From NCBI GenBank assembly GCA_031548435.1, contig JAVBRA010000012.1, positions 62,001 to 126,000 of the forward strand: 64,000 nt of DNA. The letters are read 5' to 3'. Positions 43,625 to 52,548 of the stretch are shown in pieces (position 1 is the stretch's first letter; every line of letters begins with the position of its first letter). A program made the translations under genes and the position numbers. This stretch comes from JAVBRA01 sp031548435. Lineage in GTDB: Bacteria; Bacteroidota; Bacteroidia; Bacteroidales; Rikenellaceae. The notes beneath the pieces were generated by a model. It was not told the DNA's origin and ran no database searches. It saw only the letters and a program-made list of their open reading frames with translations.

Positions 43625-44651
43625 CGCTGAGTTTTTTGATCTGTTCCTCCAACCGGGCAATGCGCGCGCGCAGTTCCGGCAGGGTTTTATAGGTGGCAAA
43701 CGTGCGGTGGTGCTGCATGATGGGAACGGCGGGCGAACCCATCCATCCCGAATCCTTGTTCTCGATACTATATTCCACCCCCGACTGCGAGGCCACTTTC
43801 ACCCCGTCGGCGATCGAAAGGTGTCCGACAACACCCACCTGCCCGCCGAACATACAGCCCCGGCCGATTTTCGTGCTGCCCGCGACACCCGTCTGGGCGG
43901 CGAAGACGCTGTTCTCGCCCACCACCACGTTGTGGCCGATCTGGATCAGATTGTCGAGCTTCGTCCCTTTTTTGATCACGGTCGATCCCATCGTGGCGCG
44001 GTCGATGCAGGTGTTGGCGCCGATCTCCACGTCGTCTTCAAGCACCACGTTGCCGATCTGCGGGATCTTTTTGTACTCGCCGTTCACCGGGGCGAACCCG
44101 AACCCGTCGGCGCCGATCACCGCCCCGGCATGGACAATCACATTGTCGCCGATGCGGCAGTCGTCATAAATCCTGACGCCCGGAAACAGCTTCACGTTCC
44201 TGCCCACCGTCACCCGGTCGCCGACATAGACCTGCGGATAGATCTTCGACCCCTCGCCGACGGAGCTCTCCTGGCCGATGCAGCAAAACTCGCCCAAATA
44301 AACGTTGTCGGCGATTTTTGCCGCCGGATGCGCGAACGCCAGCGGGCTGACCCCCTCTTTCTGCGGCATCGACGCCACATACAGGTCGAGCAACTTCGCG
44401 AAAGCCGAATAAGCATCGTCGACTTTCACCAGCGTGGAGTTCACCGGTTTCTGCGGCACGAACTCCTTATTGACAATGACGATCGACGCCCCGGTGGTGT
44501 AGATGTGCTGTTCGTATTTGGGGTTCGACAGGAACGCCAGACTCCCGGGGAGCGCCTCCTCGATCTTGGACACCGTGCTGACGGCCGCCGACTTGTCGCC
44601 CTCGACCGTGCCTCCGAGGAAGGAGGCGATCATTTCCGCTGTAAACTGCAT
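43614..44651 (-). CDS. lpxD: UDP-3-O-acylglucosamine N-acyltransferase
   Basis: 345 residues. An N-terminal uridine-binding domain is followed by left-handed beta-helix hexapeptide repeats (about 105-320) and a C-terminal helix (LPELRARIARLEEQIKKL). The catalytic His lies in IQIGHNVVVGENS. Third step of lipid A synthesis. The gene starts four bases after the coaD stop and overlaps the phosphatase gene, so the three are one operon. Confidence 0.96.
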   Translation of the reverse strand: MQFTAEMIASFLGGTVEGDKSAAVSTVSKIEEALPGSLAFLSNPKYEQHIYTTGASIVIVNKEFVPQKPVNSTLVKVDDAYSAFAKLLDLYVASMPQKEGVSPLAFAHPAAKIADNVYLGEFCCIGQESSVGEGSKIYPQVYVGDRVTVGRNVKLFPGVRIYDDCRIGDNVIVHAGAVIGADGFGFAPVNGEYKKIPQIGNVVLEDDVEIGANTCIDRATMGSTVIKKGTKLDNLIQIGHNVVVGENSVFAAQTGVAGSTKIGRGCMFGGQVGVVGHLSIADGVKVASQSGVEYSIENKDSGWMGSPAVPIMQHHRTFATYKTLPELRARIARLEEQIKKLSDGK

Positions 44652-44655
44652 ATGG

Positions 44656-45132
44656 CTATGTGGTTAAGTATTTTTTCAGGTCGATGCCCTCGGGCATGAA
44701 TTTGTCGGGATTGCCGTTGTTTTCGAGGATCTCCCGCACGATGCTCGACGAAATCGACACATACTCGGGCGGGGTGAACAGGAAGATCGTTTCCACATCC
44801 GGCAGCAGCGACTTGTTGACCTGCATCATGTTGCGCTCGAACTCGAAGTCGACCGAGTTGCGGATGCCGCGCAGGATGAAGTTGGCCCGCTCGCGGCGGC
44901 ACATCTCGACGGTCAGCCCCTCGTACTCGATGACCGACACGTTGGGGTTGTCCCTGTAAATATCGCGGATCAGCCGCACCCGGGCCTCGGGCGAGAGCAG
45001 GTGCCGCTTGGCGGGATTGTATCCCACGGCAATGGTCACCCGGTCGAACAGCTTGAGCGCCTGATCGGTGACGATCTTGTGCCCCAGGGTGAACGGGTCG
45101 AACGTCCCGGGGAAAACGGCCTTTCTTTCCAT
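44656..45132 (-). CDS. coaD: Phosphopantetheine adenylyltransferase
   Basis: 158 residues. Coenzyme A synthesis, forming dephospho-CoA. The nucleotidyltransferase motif GTFDPFTLGH is at 9-18 and the ISSSIVRE motif near residue 128. The ATG at 45132 gives family length; in-frame upstream sequence (to 45204) is promoter-like. A near-consensus minus-strand TACCTTCG lies at 45156-45163. Confidence 0.96.
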   Translation of the reverse strand: MERKAVFPGTFDPFTLGHKIVTDQALKLFDRVTIAVGYNPAKRHLLSPEARVRLIRDIYRDNPNVSVIEYEGLTVEMCRRERANFILRGIRNSVDFEFERNMMQVNKSLLPDVETIFLFTPPEYVSISSSIVREILENNGNPDKFMPEGIDLKKYLTT

Positions 45133-45264
45133 CGTTTCTGTCTGTGAAATCGTTACGAAGGTATAACAAATGATCCGAAAATTCTCCACTGCCGCAATAT
45201 TCATTTGTCTAATATCTGAATATCAGATGAATTTACCATGCACACAAAAAACCATAAGAATTGA

Positions 45265-45292
45265 TTGTTGTAAACTAAAAATTATATATTTG
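45265..45292 (+). promoter_or_regulatory. Promoter of the propeller lipoprotein gene
   Basis: TTG at 45265-45267, 17 bases, TATATTTG at 45285-45292, 18 bases before the ATG at 45311. Confidence 0.6.
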
Positions 45293-45310
45293 TAGATAAA
45301 TAGCCTTTAT

Positions 45311-46482
45311 ATGAGAAAAAAATCGCGCTTCTTCTTGCTCTGTCTCTTGTGGGATGCAAAGCTAAAAACAGCAATACTTCAACCTCAACAATTCAAATTT
45401 CAGTTGATTTAAAAGAGACTCGCCGGATCAGCATATCGGAGTTTGCAGATTCGGTTCGCTTCATAAAACTGGAAACAACCGGAGACAATCTGATTTCCTA
45501 TGTGACAAAAGTATTTTTCGATGACGGAAAGATCATCATTGCGGACGAAGAGGCCCATCAAATATTGATTTTTGATGAAACAGGCAAATTTATCAATAAA
45601 ATTTCAAGGGTCGGGAGGGGGCCGCAAGAATACATCGGCACATCGGCGGTGCTTTATGATCCGGCACAAAAGAACGTCATGGTTTATGATGGAATGTCGC
45701 ACAAGATATTATTCTACGATTTGAACGGAGCATTCATCAGATCGATTGACGATTTCAGTAACAAAGCCCTGATTCGAAAAGTGATAAACCTTCCTGACGG
45801 GAATTTTCTCTGTTATACATTTGATTATCCGGAAAGCAAAACAGGCGAAAACGGATCCGGCTTGTGGATGGTCGACCAAAAGGGAAATTTTGTCCGGTCG
45901 TTTTTTACCTATAAAGATCAGTATCCGGCAGTATTCACTTTCGAAAACTCCAACTTAAATATCATAGAAGGCGGGATCGGGATTTCCGACGCGATATTCT
46001 GCGACTTATATCATTTCGAAAAAGATTCGCTCTTCAAATACATTTCGTATGACATCAGAAACAGCAACCTTGAGGCGCTGAAGGGAGTGGAATATTCGCC
46101 CGATAATGGTTATGTTCAGGTTATGAGCGTTCAGGAGAAAGGAAATTATATCATTTCTTATTGGAACGGCTCCGATTCCGGGAACTATTTTTCGTTATAT
46201 GACAAAGTATCCGGAAAATTTTCCGTAGCCACCAGCGATGATTTCGATTTCATCCATTCCGGGCTTTCGGCTGTTCCCGGTTGGTTTTTCAGGGATACGA
46301 ACAGGCAGGACATCTTTCTTGTCGCCCTGTCTTCAAAACAGATCGAAACACATCTGGCCGACGAAGGGATCCCCCGGACAACAAAAGACGTTTTGAATGG
46401 ATTACTGCAAGGCATGAGCAAGGAAGAAATTGCCAGTATGAATCCTGTCCTGGAGTTATTACATATAAAAAACCGAAAGTAA
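45311..46482 (+). pseudogene. Six-bladed beta-propeller lipoprotein, frameshifted in an A7 tract
   Basis: The ATG at 45311 begins M-R-K-K, but its frame soon departs from the rest of the gene. The frame that carries the lipobox (ALLLALSLVGCKAKN) and the propeller has no ATG; its first possible start is GTG at 45349, inside the signal peptide. Adding one A to the seven at 45316-45322 joins the ATG to a perfect lipoprotein signal and a 390-residue protein. The propeller shows repeated blades and the family motif RGPQEYIG. It may be a mutant, phase-variable, rescued by transcriptional slippage, or a sequencing error. The region is AT-rich compared with its neighbours. Confidence 0.75.
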
Positions 46483-46536
46483 GTAACCGACCCTGTCGAT
46501 TATACACTATGTTGTCGCGTCCGATCGCCCTGTGCG

Positions 46537-46698
46537 GTGAGTGTTTTGTTCGCGCATTCGACCCCCGATCAGGCAAATCAGAGCATGGATGATGCTGTTT
46601 CACAGGGGTTCACGGTTAAATTCAAGAATCCCGGATTGGACGCCATGATCAAAACTGCGAAAAGCGGCTCCAATATGGCGTTGTTCCGATTGAAATAG
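46537..46698 (+). pseudogene. Possible remnant or small ORF, 53 codons
   Basis: The frame from GTG 46537 to TAG 46698 reads protein-like in its second half (DDAVSQGFTVKFKNPGL ... SNMALFRLK). No family recognised and no promoter. It may be the tail of a lost gene. Confidence 0.25.
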
Positions 46699-46812
46699 GG
46701 GCGTTATCGAAAAATCGTTACCATATCTTTCTAAGGAGGCAGACATACGTGTTTGCCTCTTCTGTTAATTTTGCAACACTCCCGTCTTCGGGGTGGGTTT
46801 CACCGGTCAAAA

Positions 46813-46843
46813 TTTGCAGGATTTATGAAAAAGCATATCTTTG
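46813..46843 (+). promoter_or_regulatory. Promoter of the etf operon
   Basis: TTTG at 46813-46816, 19 bases, TATCTTTG followed by CA at 46836-46843: full consensus. Leader about 42 bases. Confidence 0.8.
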
Positions 46844-46892
46844 CATATTCATTTTTATTTTTAAGCAAAATCCAAGTAACTGTCTAATATCT

Positions 46893-47771
46893 ATGAAAGA
46901 AGAATTCAAAATCGTAGTTCTGGCCAAGCAGGTTCCCGATACGCGCAACATCGGAAAAGACGCCATGAAAGCCGACGGCACGGTCAACCGCGCCGCCCTG
47001 CCGGCCATTTTCAACCCCGAGGATCTGAACGCCCTCGAACAGGCGCTGAGCCTCAAAGACCGGTACGAAGGCGTCACCGTGACCCTGCTGACCATGGGCC
47101 CGGGCCGGGCTGCCGACATCATCCGCGAGTCGATGTTCCGCGGGGCCGACGGAGGCATCCTGCTTACCGACCGCAAGTTCGCCGGATCGGACACGCTGGC
47201 CACCTCGTACGCCCTGTCGCGCGCGCTGATGAAAATCAAGCCCGACCTGATCATTGCCGGCCGCCAGGCCATCGACGGCGACACCGCCCAGGTAGGCCCG
47301 CAGGTGGCTGAAAAACTGGGCTGGCCCCAGGTGACCTATGCCGAGGAGATCGTCGAGTGCGAAAAACGGCAGGTAACCATCAAGCGCCGCCTCGAACACG
47401 GGGTGGAAACGGTGGTGTCGTCGCTGCCGCTGGTGATCACGGTCAACGCCTCGGCCCCCGAGTGCCGTCCGCGCAACGCCAAGCTGATCATGAAATACAA
47501 GCACGCCAAGACCGTGACCGAAGTGCAGGAACAGACCGAAGACTACTACATGAGCCTGATCCAAAGCCGCCCCTACCTCAACATCGCCGAGTGGGGCGTG
47601 GCCGATGTCGAGGCCGAAGATCCGGAACTGGGCCTGACCGGCTCGCCCACGAAGGTGAAGAAGATCGAGAACATCGTCTTCCAGGCTAAGGAATCGAAGA
47701 GATTCACCTCGTCCGACAGCGACATCGACTCGCTGATGAAGGAGCTCATCACCAGCCATACCATTGGTTAA
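46893..47771 (+). CDS. etfB: Electron transfer flavoprotein subunit beta
   Basis: 292 residues. IVVLAKQVPDTRN at the N-terminus, GRQAIDGDTAQVGPQVAE and the long LPLVITVNASAPECRPRN segment are ETF-beta hallmarks. It forms the FAD-containing heterodimer with etfA. The size and neighbourhood (etfBA plus an acyl-CoA dehydrogenase) match anaerobic Bcd-Etf systems; electron bifurcation is possible but not shown by sequence alone. The ATG at 46893 is preferred, since upstream in-frame codons cover the promoter. Confidence 0.95.
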   Translation: MKEEFKIVVLAKQVPDTRNIGKDAMKADGTVNRAALPAIFNPEDLNALEQALSLKDRYEGVTVTLLTMGPGRAADIIRESMFRGADGGILLTDRKFAGSDTLATSYALSRALMKIKPDLIIAGRQAIDGDTAQVGPQVAEKLGWPQVTYAEEIVECEKRQVTIKRRLEHGVETVVSSLPLVITVNASAPECRPRNAKLIMKYKHAKTVTEVQEQTEDYYMSLIQSRPYLNIAEWGVADVEAEDPELGLTGSPTKVKKIENIVFQAKESKRFTSSDSDIDSLMKELITSHTIG

Positions 47772-47797
47772 TTGTTCAACCTAACATCGAAAAAACC

Positions 47798-48817
47798 GTG
47801 AATAACATATTTGTATATTGCGAAAACGAGAACTCCAGGGTGGCCGACGTGTCGCTGGAGTTGCTGACCAAAGGGCGCGAGCTGGCCGACACGCTCGGGT
47901 GCAAACTCGAAGCGCTGGTGATCGGGCACAAGCTCGACGGCATCGAGAAAGAGCTGGCCAAATACGGCGCCGACACCGTGTACGTTGCCGACGACCAAAG
48001 CCTGGCCCCGTACCGCACCCTGCCGCACACTTCGATCATCTGCGGCATTTTCAACGAAGAGAAACCCCAGATCGCCCTGTTCGGCGCCACCACCGTGGGC
48101 CGCGACCTGGCCCCGCGCGTCTCTTCCGCCCTGCACAGCGGCCTCACCGCCGACTGCACCTGCCTGGAGATCGGCGACCACACCGAAAACAAGACGGGCA
48201 AGGAGTATAAAAACCTGCTGTACCAGATCCGCCCGGCTTTCGGGGGGAACATCATCGCCACCATCATCAACCCCGACTGCCGTCCGCAGATGGCCACCGT
48301 GCGCGAGGGCGTGATGAGGAAAGAGTACGCCAAAACCCCCGGCAAGGGCGAACTGAAAAAGATCGACCCGAAGAAATACGTGTCGGACGCCGATTTCGTA
48401 GTGAAGATCATCGAGCGCCACATCGAGGAGCGCAAGATCAACATCAAGGGCGCGCCGATCGTGGTGGCCGGCGGCTACGGCGTGGGGTCGAAAGAGAACT
48501 TCAAAGTGCTTCACGAGCTGGCCGAGCTGCTGGGCGGCGAAGTGGGCGCCTCGCGCGCGGCGGTCGACGCCGGGTTTGCCGAGCACGCCCGCCAGGTGGG
48601 CCAGACGGGGGTGACGGTGCGTCCGAAGCTCTACATCGCCTGCGGCATCTCGGGCCAGATCCAGCACACGGCCGGTATGGACCAGTCGGCCATGGTGATC
48701 TCGATCAACAACGATCCCGAAGCCCCGATCAACAAGATCGCCGACTACGCAATCACCGGCGACGTGATGGAGGTAATCCCCAAGATGATCCGCTCCTATA
48801 AACAAAACAGCAAATAA
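47798..48817 (+). CDS. etfA: Electron transfer flavoprotein subunit alpha
   Basis: 339 residues, GTG start at 47798. The C-terminal FAD domain has VVAGGYGVGSKENF, GASRAAVDAGF, VGQTGVTVRPKLYIACGISG and QHTAGM, all canonical. Pairs with etfB. Its stop touches the ATG of the YcxB-like gene. Confidence 0.96.
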   Translation: MNNIFVYCENENSRVADVSLELLTKGRELADTLGCKLEALVIGHKLDGIEKELAKYGADTVYVADDQSLAPYRTLPHTSIICGIFNEEKPQIALFGATTVGRDLAPRVSSALHSGLTADCTCLEIGDHTENKTGKEYKNLLYQIRPAFGGNIIATIINPDCRPQMATVREGVMRKEYAKTPGKGELKKIDPKKYVSDADFVVKIIERHIEERKINIKGAPIVVAGGYGVGSKENFKVLHELAELLGGEVGASRAAVDAGFAEHARQVGQTGVTVRPKLYIACGISGQIQHTAGMDQSAMVISINNDPEAPINKIADYAITGDVMEVIPKMIRSYKQNSK

Positions 48818-49318
48818 ATGACGATCCGTTTCGAGCAGACCATCGACGACACGATGGCGTTTTACAAGCATTTCATCCGCACGAGCGAGACCATAAAGCG
48901 GTCTTTTGTCCGGATGCGGTGGTACCTGTCTGCCGGGGCGCTGTTGGCCTGGATGATCACGCAAGACCCGAAGTTTACGGCGATCATGGCTGCCATTCTG
49001 CTGGCATTGGTGTTGCTGCTGCCGTGGTACACAAGGAAGATCATGGAGCACCGTGCACGCCAGACCTACCAGAAGCCCGACAACGCCCGCATGATGGGAT
49101 GGCACACGATGGAACTGACCGACGAAGGGATGGTGGTGACCACCGACAACGCCACTGCCACTTATAAGTGGCCGGTGGTGTTGAAGACGGTTCATGTCCC
49201 CAACTACGTATTCATCTACTTTTCGGAGATGATGGCGATCGTAGTGCCGGTAAGCCGCCTGACCCCATCCGAGGTTGAAGCCCTGAACAAAACGCTCGAA
49301 ACACACATCAAACAATAA
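48818..49318 (+). CDS. YcxB-like membrane protein
   Basis: 166 residues: a cytoplasmic N-terminus, two adjacent hydrophobic helices (about 35-75: LSAGALLAWMI, TAIMAAILLALVLLLPWY) and a C-terminal YcxB-type domain (MELTDEGMVVTTDNATATYKW ... VFIYFSEMMAIVVPV). Function unknown. It starts immediately after the etfA stop and 21 bases before the acyl-CoA dehydrogenase gene, so it is embedded in the redox operon. Confidence 0.75.
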   Translation: MTIRFEQTIDDTMAFYKHFIRTSETIKRSFVRMRWYLSAGALLAWMITQDPKFTAIMAAILLALVLLLPWYTRKIMEHRARQTYQKPDNARMMGWHTMELTDEGMVVTTDNATATYKWPVVLKTVHVPNYVFIYFSEMMAIVVPVSRLTPSEVEALNKTLETHIKQ

Positions 49319-49339
49319 ACTATTAAAAAAACGAACGAT

Positions 49340-51070
49340 ATGGCTAATTTTTTTCTGGATAATGCCGATCTCCAGTACCATCTGAACCACCCGCTGATGC
49401 GGAAAATCGTGGAGTTGAAGGAGAGGGGCTTCGCCGATAAAGACAAATTCGATTACGCACCCGTCGACTTCGAGGACGCAATGGACAGCTACCGCAAGGT
49501 GCTCGAAAGCCTCGGGCAGATATGCGGCGACATCATCGCCCCCAACGCCGAAGAGGTGGACAAGGTGGGCCCCAAAGTGGTCGACGACCGTGTGGTGTAC
49601 GCGCCCGGCACGGCGCAGAACATCGAGGCGCTGACCAAGGCCGGCCTGTTCGGGCTGACGCTGCCGCGCAAGTACGAGGGACTGAACTTTCCGCTGGTGT
49701 GCTTCGTGATGTCGAACGAAATGGTGGCGCGCGCCGACATGGGCTTCGAAAACATCTGGGGCCTGCAGGACTGCGCCGAAACGCTCAACGAGTTCGCCTC
49801 GGACGAGATCAAGCACGAGTTCCTGCCGCAGGTTTCGCGCGGGGCCACCTGCGCCATGGACCTGACCGAACCCGACGCCGGGTCGGACCTCCAGGCCGTG
49901 ATGATGAAAGCCCATTGGGACGAGAAGAAACAAACCTGGCTGCTGAACGGCGTGAAACGCTTCATCACCAACGGCGACGGCGAGATTTCGCTGGTGCTGG
50001 CCCGCAGCGAGGAAGGAACCACCGACGCCCGCGGCCTGTCGATGTTCGTCTACGACAAGAGGCACAATGCCACCAAGGTGCGCCGCATCGAGAACAAACT
50101 GGGCATCAAGGGTTCGCCCACATGCGAGCTGGTGTTCACCAACGCTCCGGCGCAACTGGTGGGCAGCCGCAAAATGGGGCTCATCAAGTATGTGATGGCG
50201 CTGATGAACGCTGCCCGTCTGGGCATCGGCGCACAGTCGACCGGATTGAGCGAAGCCGCCTACCGCGAGGCATTGAAGTACGCCCACGAACGCGAGCAGT
50301 TCGGCAAGCCGATCATCGAGTTCCCGGCCATGTACGAAATGCTCACCAACATGAAGGCCAAGTTGTACGCTTCGCGCGCGCTGCTGTACGAAACCACCCG
50401 TTTTGTGGAGATCTACAAGCAGTACGAGCACATCTCGCACGAGCGTCCGCTCTCACCCGAAGAACGCGCCGAACAGAAGGAATATTCGCGTCTGGCCGAC
50501 GCCTTCACCCCGCTGCTGAAGCTCTTCACCAGCGAATACTGCAACCAGATGGCCTACGACTCGCTCCAGATCCACGGGGGGTCGGGCTACATGAAGGACT
50601 ACCCGGTGGAACGCCTCTACCGCGACGCCCGCATCACCAACATCTACGAAGGGACGACGCAGTTGCAGGTGGTGGCGGCCATCCGCCACGTCACCACCGG
50701 CACGTTCCTGTCCAAGATCAAGGAGTACGAAACACTCTGCTTCCCGCAGGAGCTGGCCCACCTGAACAAAAAACTTGTGGGCATGCGCGAGCAGTACGAA
50801 GCCGCCGTTGCCAAAGTAGTGGAAATGAACGACAACGAGATGATCGACTTCCACGCCCGCCGCATGGTGGAAATGGCCGGGCACATCGTATTGGGGCATC
50901 TGCTGCTGCACCAGGCCTGCCAGAACGAGGAATACCGCATCAGCGCCGCCGTGATGGTCAAGGAGGGGTTCTCGCAGAACAACAAAATGTTCGAATACAT
51001 CATGAACTCCGGCGTCGAAGACCTCGATCTGTTCAAGGCCGTCAAGCAGGAGTACGTGGTTGAGAAGTAA
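49340..51070 (+). CDS. Acyl-CoA dehydrogenase with C-terminal extension
   Basis: 576 residues. The standard three-part ACAD fold covers about 50-450: AMDLTEPDAGSD binds FAD, and IHGGSGYMKDYPVERLYRDARI and the catalytic Glu in IYEGTTQLQ are present. Another 130 helical residues follow, as in the long ACADs of some anaerobes and Bacteroidota. It oxidises acyl-CoA (or reduces enoyl-CoA) and exchanges electrons with the EtfAB encoded upstream. Substrate chain length unknown. A strong terminator follows. Confidence 0.94.
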   Translation: MANFFLDNADLQYHLNHPLMRKIVELKERGFADKDKFDYAPVDFEDAMDSYRKVLESLGQICGDIIAPNAEEVDKVGPKVVDDRVVYAPGTAQNIEALTKAGLFGLTLPRKYEGLNFPLVCFVMSNEMVARADMGFENIWGLQDCAETLNEFASDEIKHEFLPQVSRGATCAMDLTEPDAGSDLQAVMMKAHWDEKKQTWLLNGVKRFITNGDGEISLVLARSEEGTTDARGLSMFVYDKRHNATKVRRIENKLGIKGSPTCELVFTNAPAQLVGSRKMGLIKYVMALMNAARLGIGAQSTGLSEAAYREALKYAHEREQFGKPIIEFPAMYEMLTNMKAKLYASRALLYETTRFVEIYKQYEHISHERPLSPEERAEQKEYSRLADAFTPLLKLFTSEYCNQMAYDSLQIHGGSGYMKDYPVERLYRDARITNIYEGTTQLQVVAAIRHVTTGTFLSKIKEYETLCFPQELAHLNKKLVGMREQYEAAVAKVVEMNDNEMIDFHARRMVEMAGHIVLGHLLLHQACQNEEYRISAAVMVKEGFSQNNKMFEYIMNSGVEDLDLFKAVKQEYVVEK

Positions 51071-51200
51071 CTTCACCGCGCTTGAGATAGCTGCACGCAT
51101 GGGCGTGGCGAACGCATTTGCCCTCATCAGGGCATCGTCCGGTTTCGGAATAGTTGCGGACGAGGGCTTTTGCCGATGACAAACCCAACGGGTGCGAATG

Positions 51201-51229
51201 AAAGGGAGCTTTAGCGGCTCCCTTTTTTT
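51201..51229 (+). terminator. Intrinsic terminator of the etf/ACAD operon
   Basis: AAAGGGAGC and GCTCCCTTT form a 9-bp stem with a seven-base loop and a T7 tail. Confidence 0.85.
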
Positions 51230-51287
51230 GCTGCAAAACGACGAAAACCCGCTGCCGCCGGAAAATTCGGCCAACACCTGTTCATAA

Positions 51288-51309
51288 GTTATCGACAATT
51301 GTTGATAAC
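51288..51309. repeat. 22-bp near-perfect palindrome with DnaA-box-like halves
   Basis: GTTATC at 51288 and GATAAC ending at 51309 surround ACAATTGT. The two halves read TTATCGACA and TTATCAACA in opposite directions, each one base from the TTATCCACA DnaA box. It lies about 80 bases upstream of the glycosyltransferase ATG. Confidence 0.5.
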
Positions 51310-51387
51310 CGAACCTCCGTTTGTTGCCGGAACGATTTGTTTCATGTTGCGTTTCGTTGTAATTTTACCGGCTGAAACCGTGCCGTT

Positions 51388-52548
51388 ATGATCCTCGATA
51401 TAATCAACCGATATTCCATCCTCCAGCTCCTGTGCATGGGCGTGCTGACCGTGACGTTCGCCTACCAGATGTGGTTCTACCTCTTCTCGGTGGCCCGGGT
51501 CGCCTCGCACCGCCACGGCAAACGGAACCGCAAAACCGGCAAAAACCCGCCCGTGTCGGTGGTGGTGGTCATCCGCGACGATTTCTATTTCATTGAAAAC
51601 AACCTCCCGCCGCTGCTGGAACAGGAGTACGACAATTACGAGGTGGTGGTGGTCGATGATTGCTCGGACGAGGCGGCCGAGATCGCTTCATCCCTGAAAA
51701 TGATGCGGTTGAAATACCCGCACCTGAAATACACCGCCATTCCGTTCGACGACTACTTCAAACACAACAACAAACTGGCGCTCAACATCGGAATCAAGTC
51801 GGCCACCCACGACAACATCATCATCACCCGGCCCGACTGCCGCCCCGCGTCGGCCAAATGGGTGGGGCTGATGGCGCGCGGGTTTACGGGCACCAACAGC
51901 ATCGTCACCGGATACACGGCCGTGGAACCGGCCAAGGGACTCAAAAACAAGCTGATCCGCTGCGACAACCTGTTCATATCGGCCCGGTTCCTGAAAAAAG
52001 CGGTGAAAGGCAAGTGCTACAAGGCTTCGGAGCGCAATTACGGTTTTACCAAAGACACTTACTTCAACAGCCGCGGATTCAACAACCCCCGCTTGTCGGT
52101 GGGCGACAACGACGCATTCCTTCAACCGTCGGTGACCCGGAACAACGTGTCGGTGATCCTCAGCCCCACCTCGACCATGGTGATGGAGAGCGGATCGGGG
52201 CGCCGCTGGTGGTTTGAATACAAGAAATTCTTCACCTACACCTACCGCTATTACCCGGGGGCGGTGAAGTGGGGCATGGCGTGGGAAATGCTGTCGCGCT
52301 GCCTGTTTCTGGCCTCGGCCGCGTCGATGTTCGCGCTGATGTCCGAACGGATGTTCTGGATCGCCGCCGGGGCCTTGGTGCTGTTGAGGCTGGCGGCGGT
52401 GATGCATACGGTGGATAAAGTGGCCAAACGGGTCGGCGAGCGCGGTCTTGTGTGGGCGTATATTCTGTACGACCTTTACTCGCCGGTGACCGAGACGTAC
52501 CTGTCTGCGGTGCGGAAACTGCGACCCAGCAAAGGATTGTGGGTGTGA
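51388..52548 (+). CDS. Membrane glycosyltransferase family 2
   Basis: 386 residues. One N-terminal membrane helix is followed by a GT-A domain (VSVVVVIRDDFYFIENNLPPLL, VVVVDDCSDEA, then RPDCRPAS in the DxD position) and C-terminal hydrophobic helices (LFLASAASMFALM, FWIAAGALVLLRLAAV). It probably transfers a sugar to a lipid-linked or cell-wall acceptor; the acceptor is unknown. The stop TGA shares one base with the ATG of the sigma factor gene. Confidence 0.85.
   Translation: MILDIINRYSILQLLCMGVLTVTFAYQMWFYLFSVARVASHRHGKRNRKTGKNPPVSVVVVIRDDFYFIENNLPPLLEQEYDNYEVVVVDDCSDEAAEIASSLKMMRLKYPHLKYTAIPFDDYFKHNNKLALNIGIKSATHDNIIITRPDCRPASAKWVGLMARGFTGTNSIVTGYTAVEPAKGLKNKLIRCDNLFISARFLKKAVKGKCYKASERNYGFTKDTYFNSRGFNNPRLSVGDNDAFLQPSVTRNNVSVILSPTSTMVMESGSGRRWWFEYKKFFTYTYRYYPGAVKWGMAWEMLSRCLFLASAASMFALMSERMFWIAAGALVLLRLAAVMHTVDKVAKRVGERGLVWAYILYDLYSPVTETYLSAVRKLRPSKGLWV

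Larger units (their letters stand above)
46483..46892. other. 410-base gap with a possible gene remnant
   Basis: It contains the doubtful reading frame 46537-46698, a hairpin (GAGGCA ... TGCCTC, 46735-46760) and the etf promoter. Confidence 0.5.
51071..51387. other. 317-base gap
   Basis: No gene. It contains the ACAD terminator (51201-51229) and a near-perfect palindrome (51288-51309) upstream of the glycosyltransferase gene. Confidence 0.55.

Noticed and set aside
47768..50440. 890-codon open frame opposite etfA, YcxB and the dehydrogenase
   Set aside because: Antisense shadow; crosses three unrelated genes and their boundaries.
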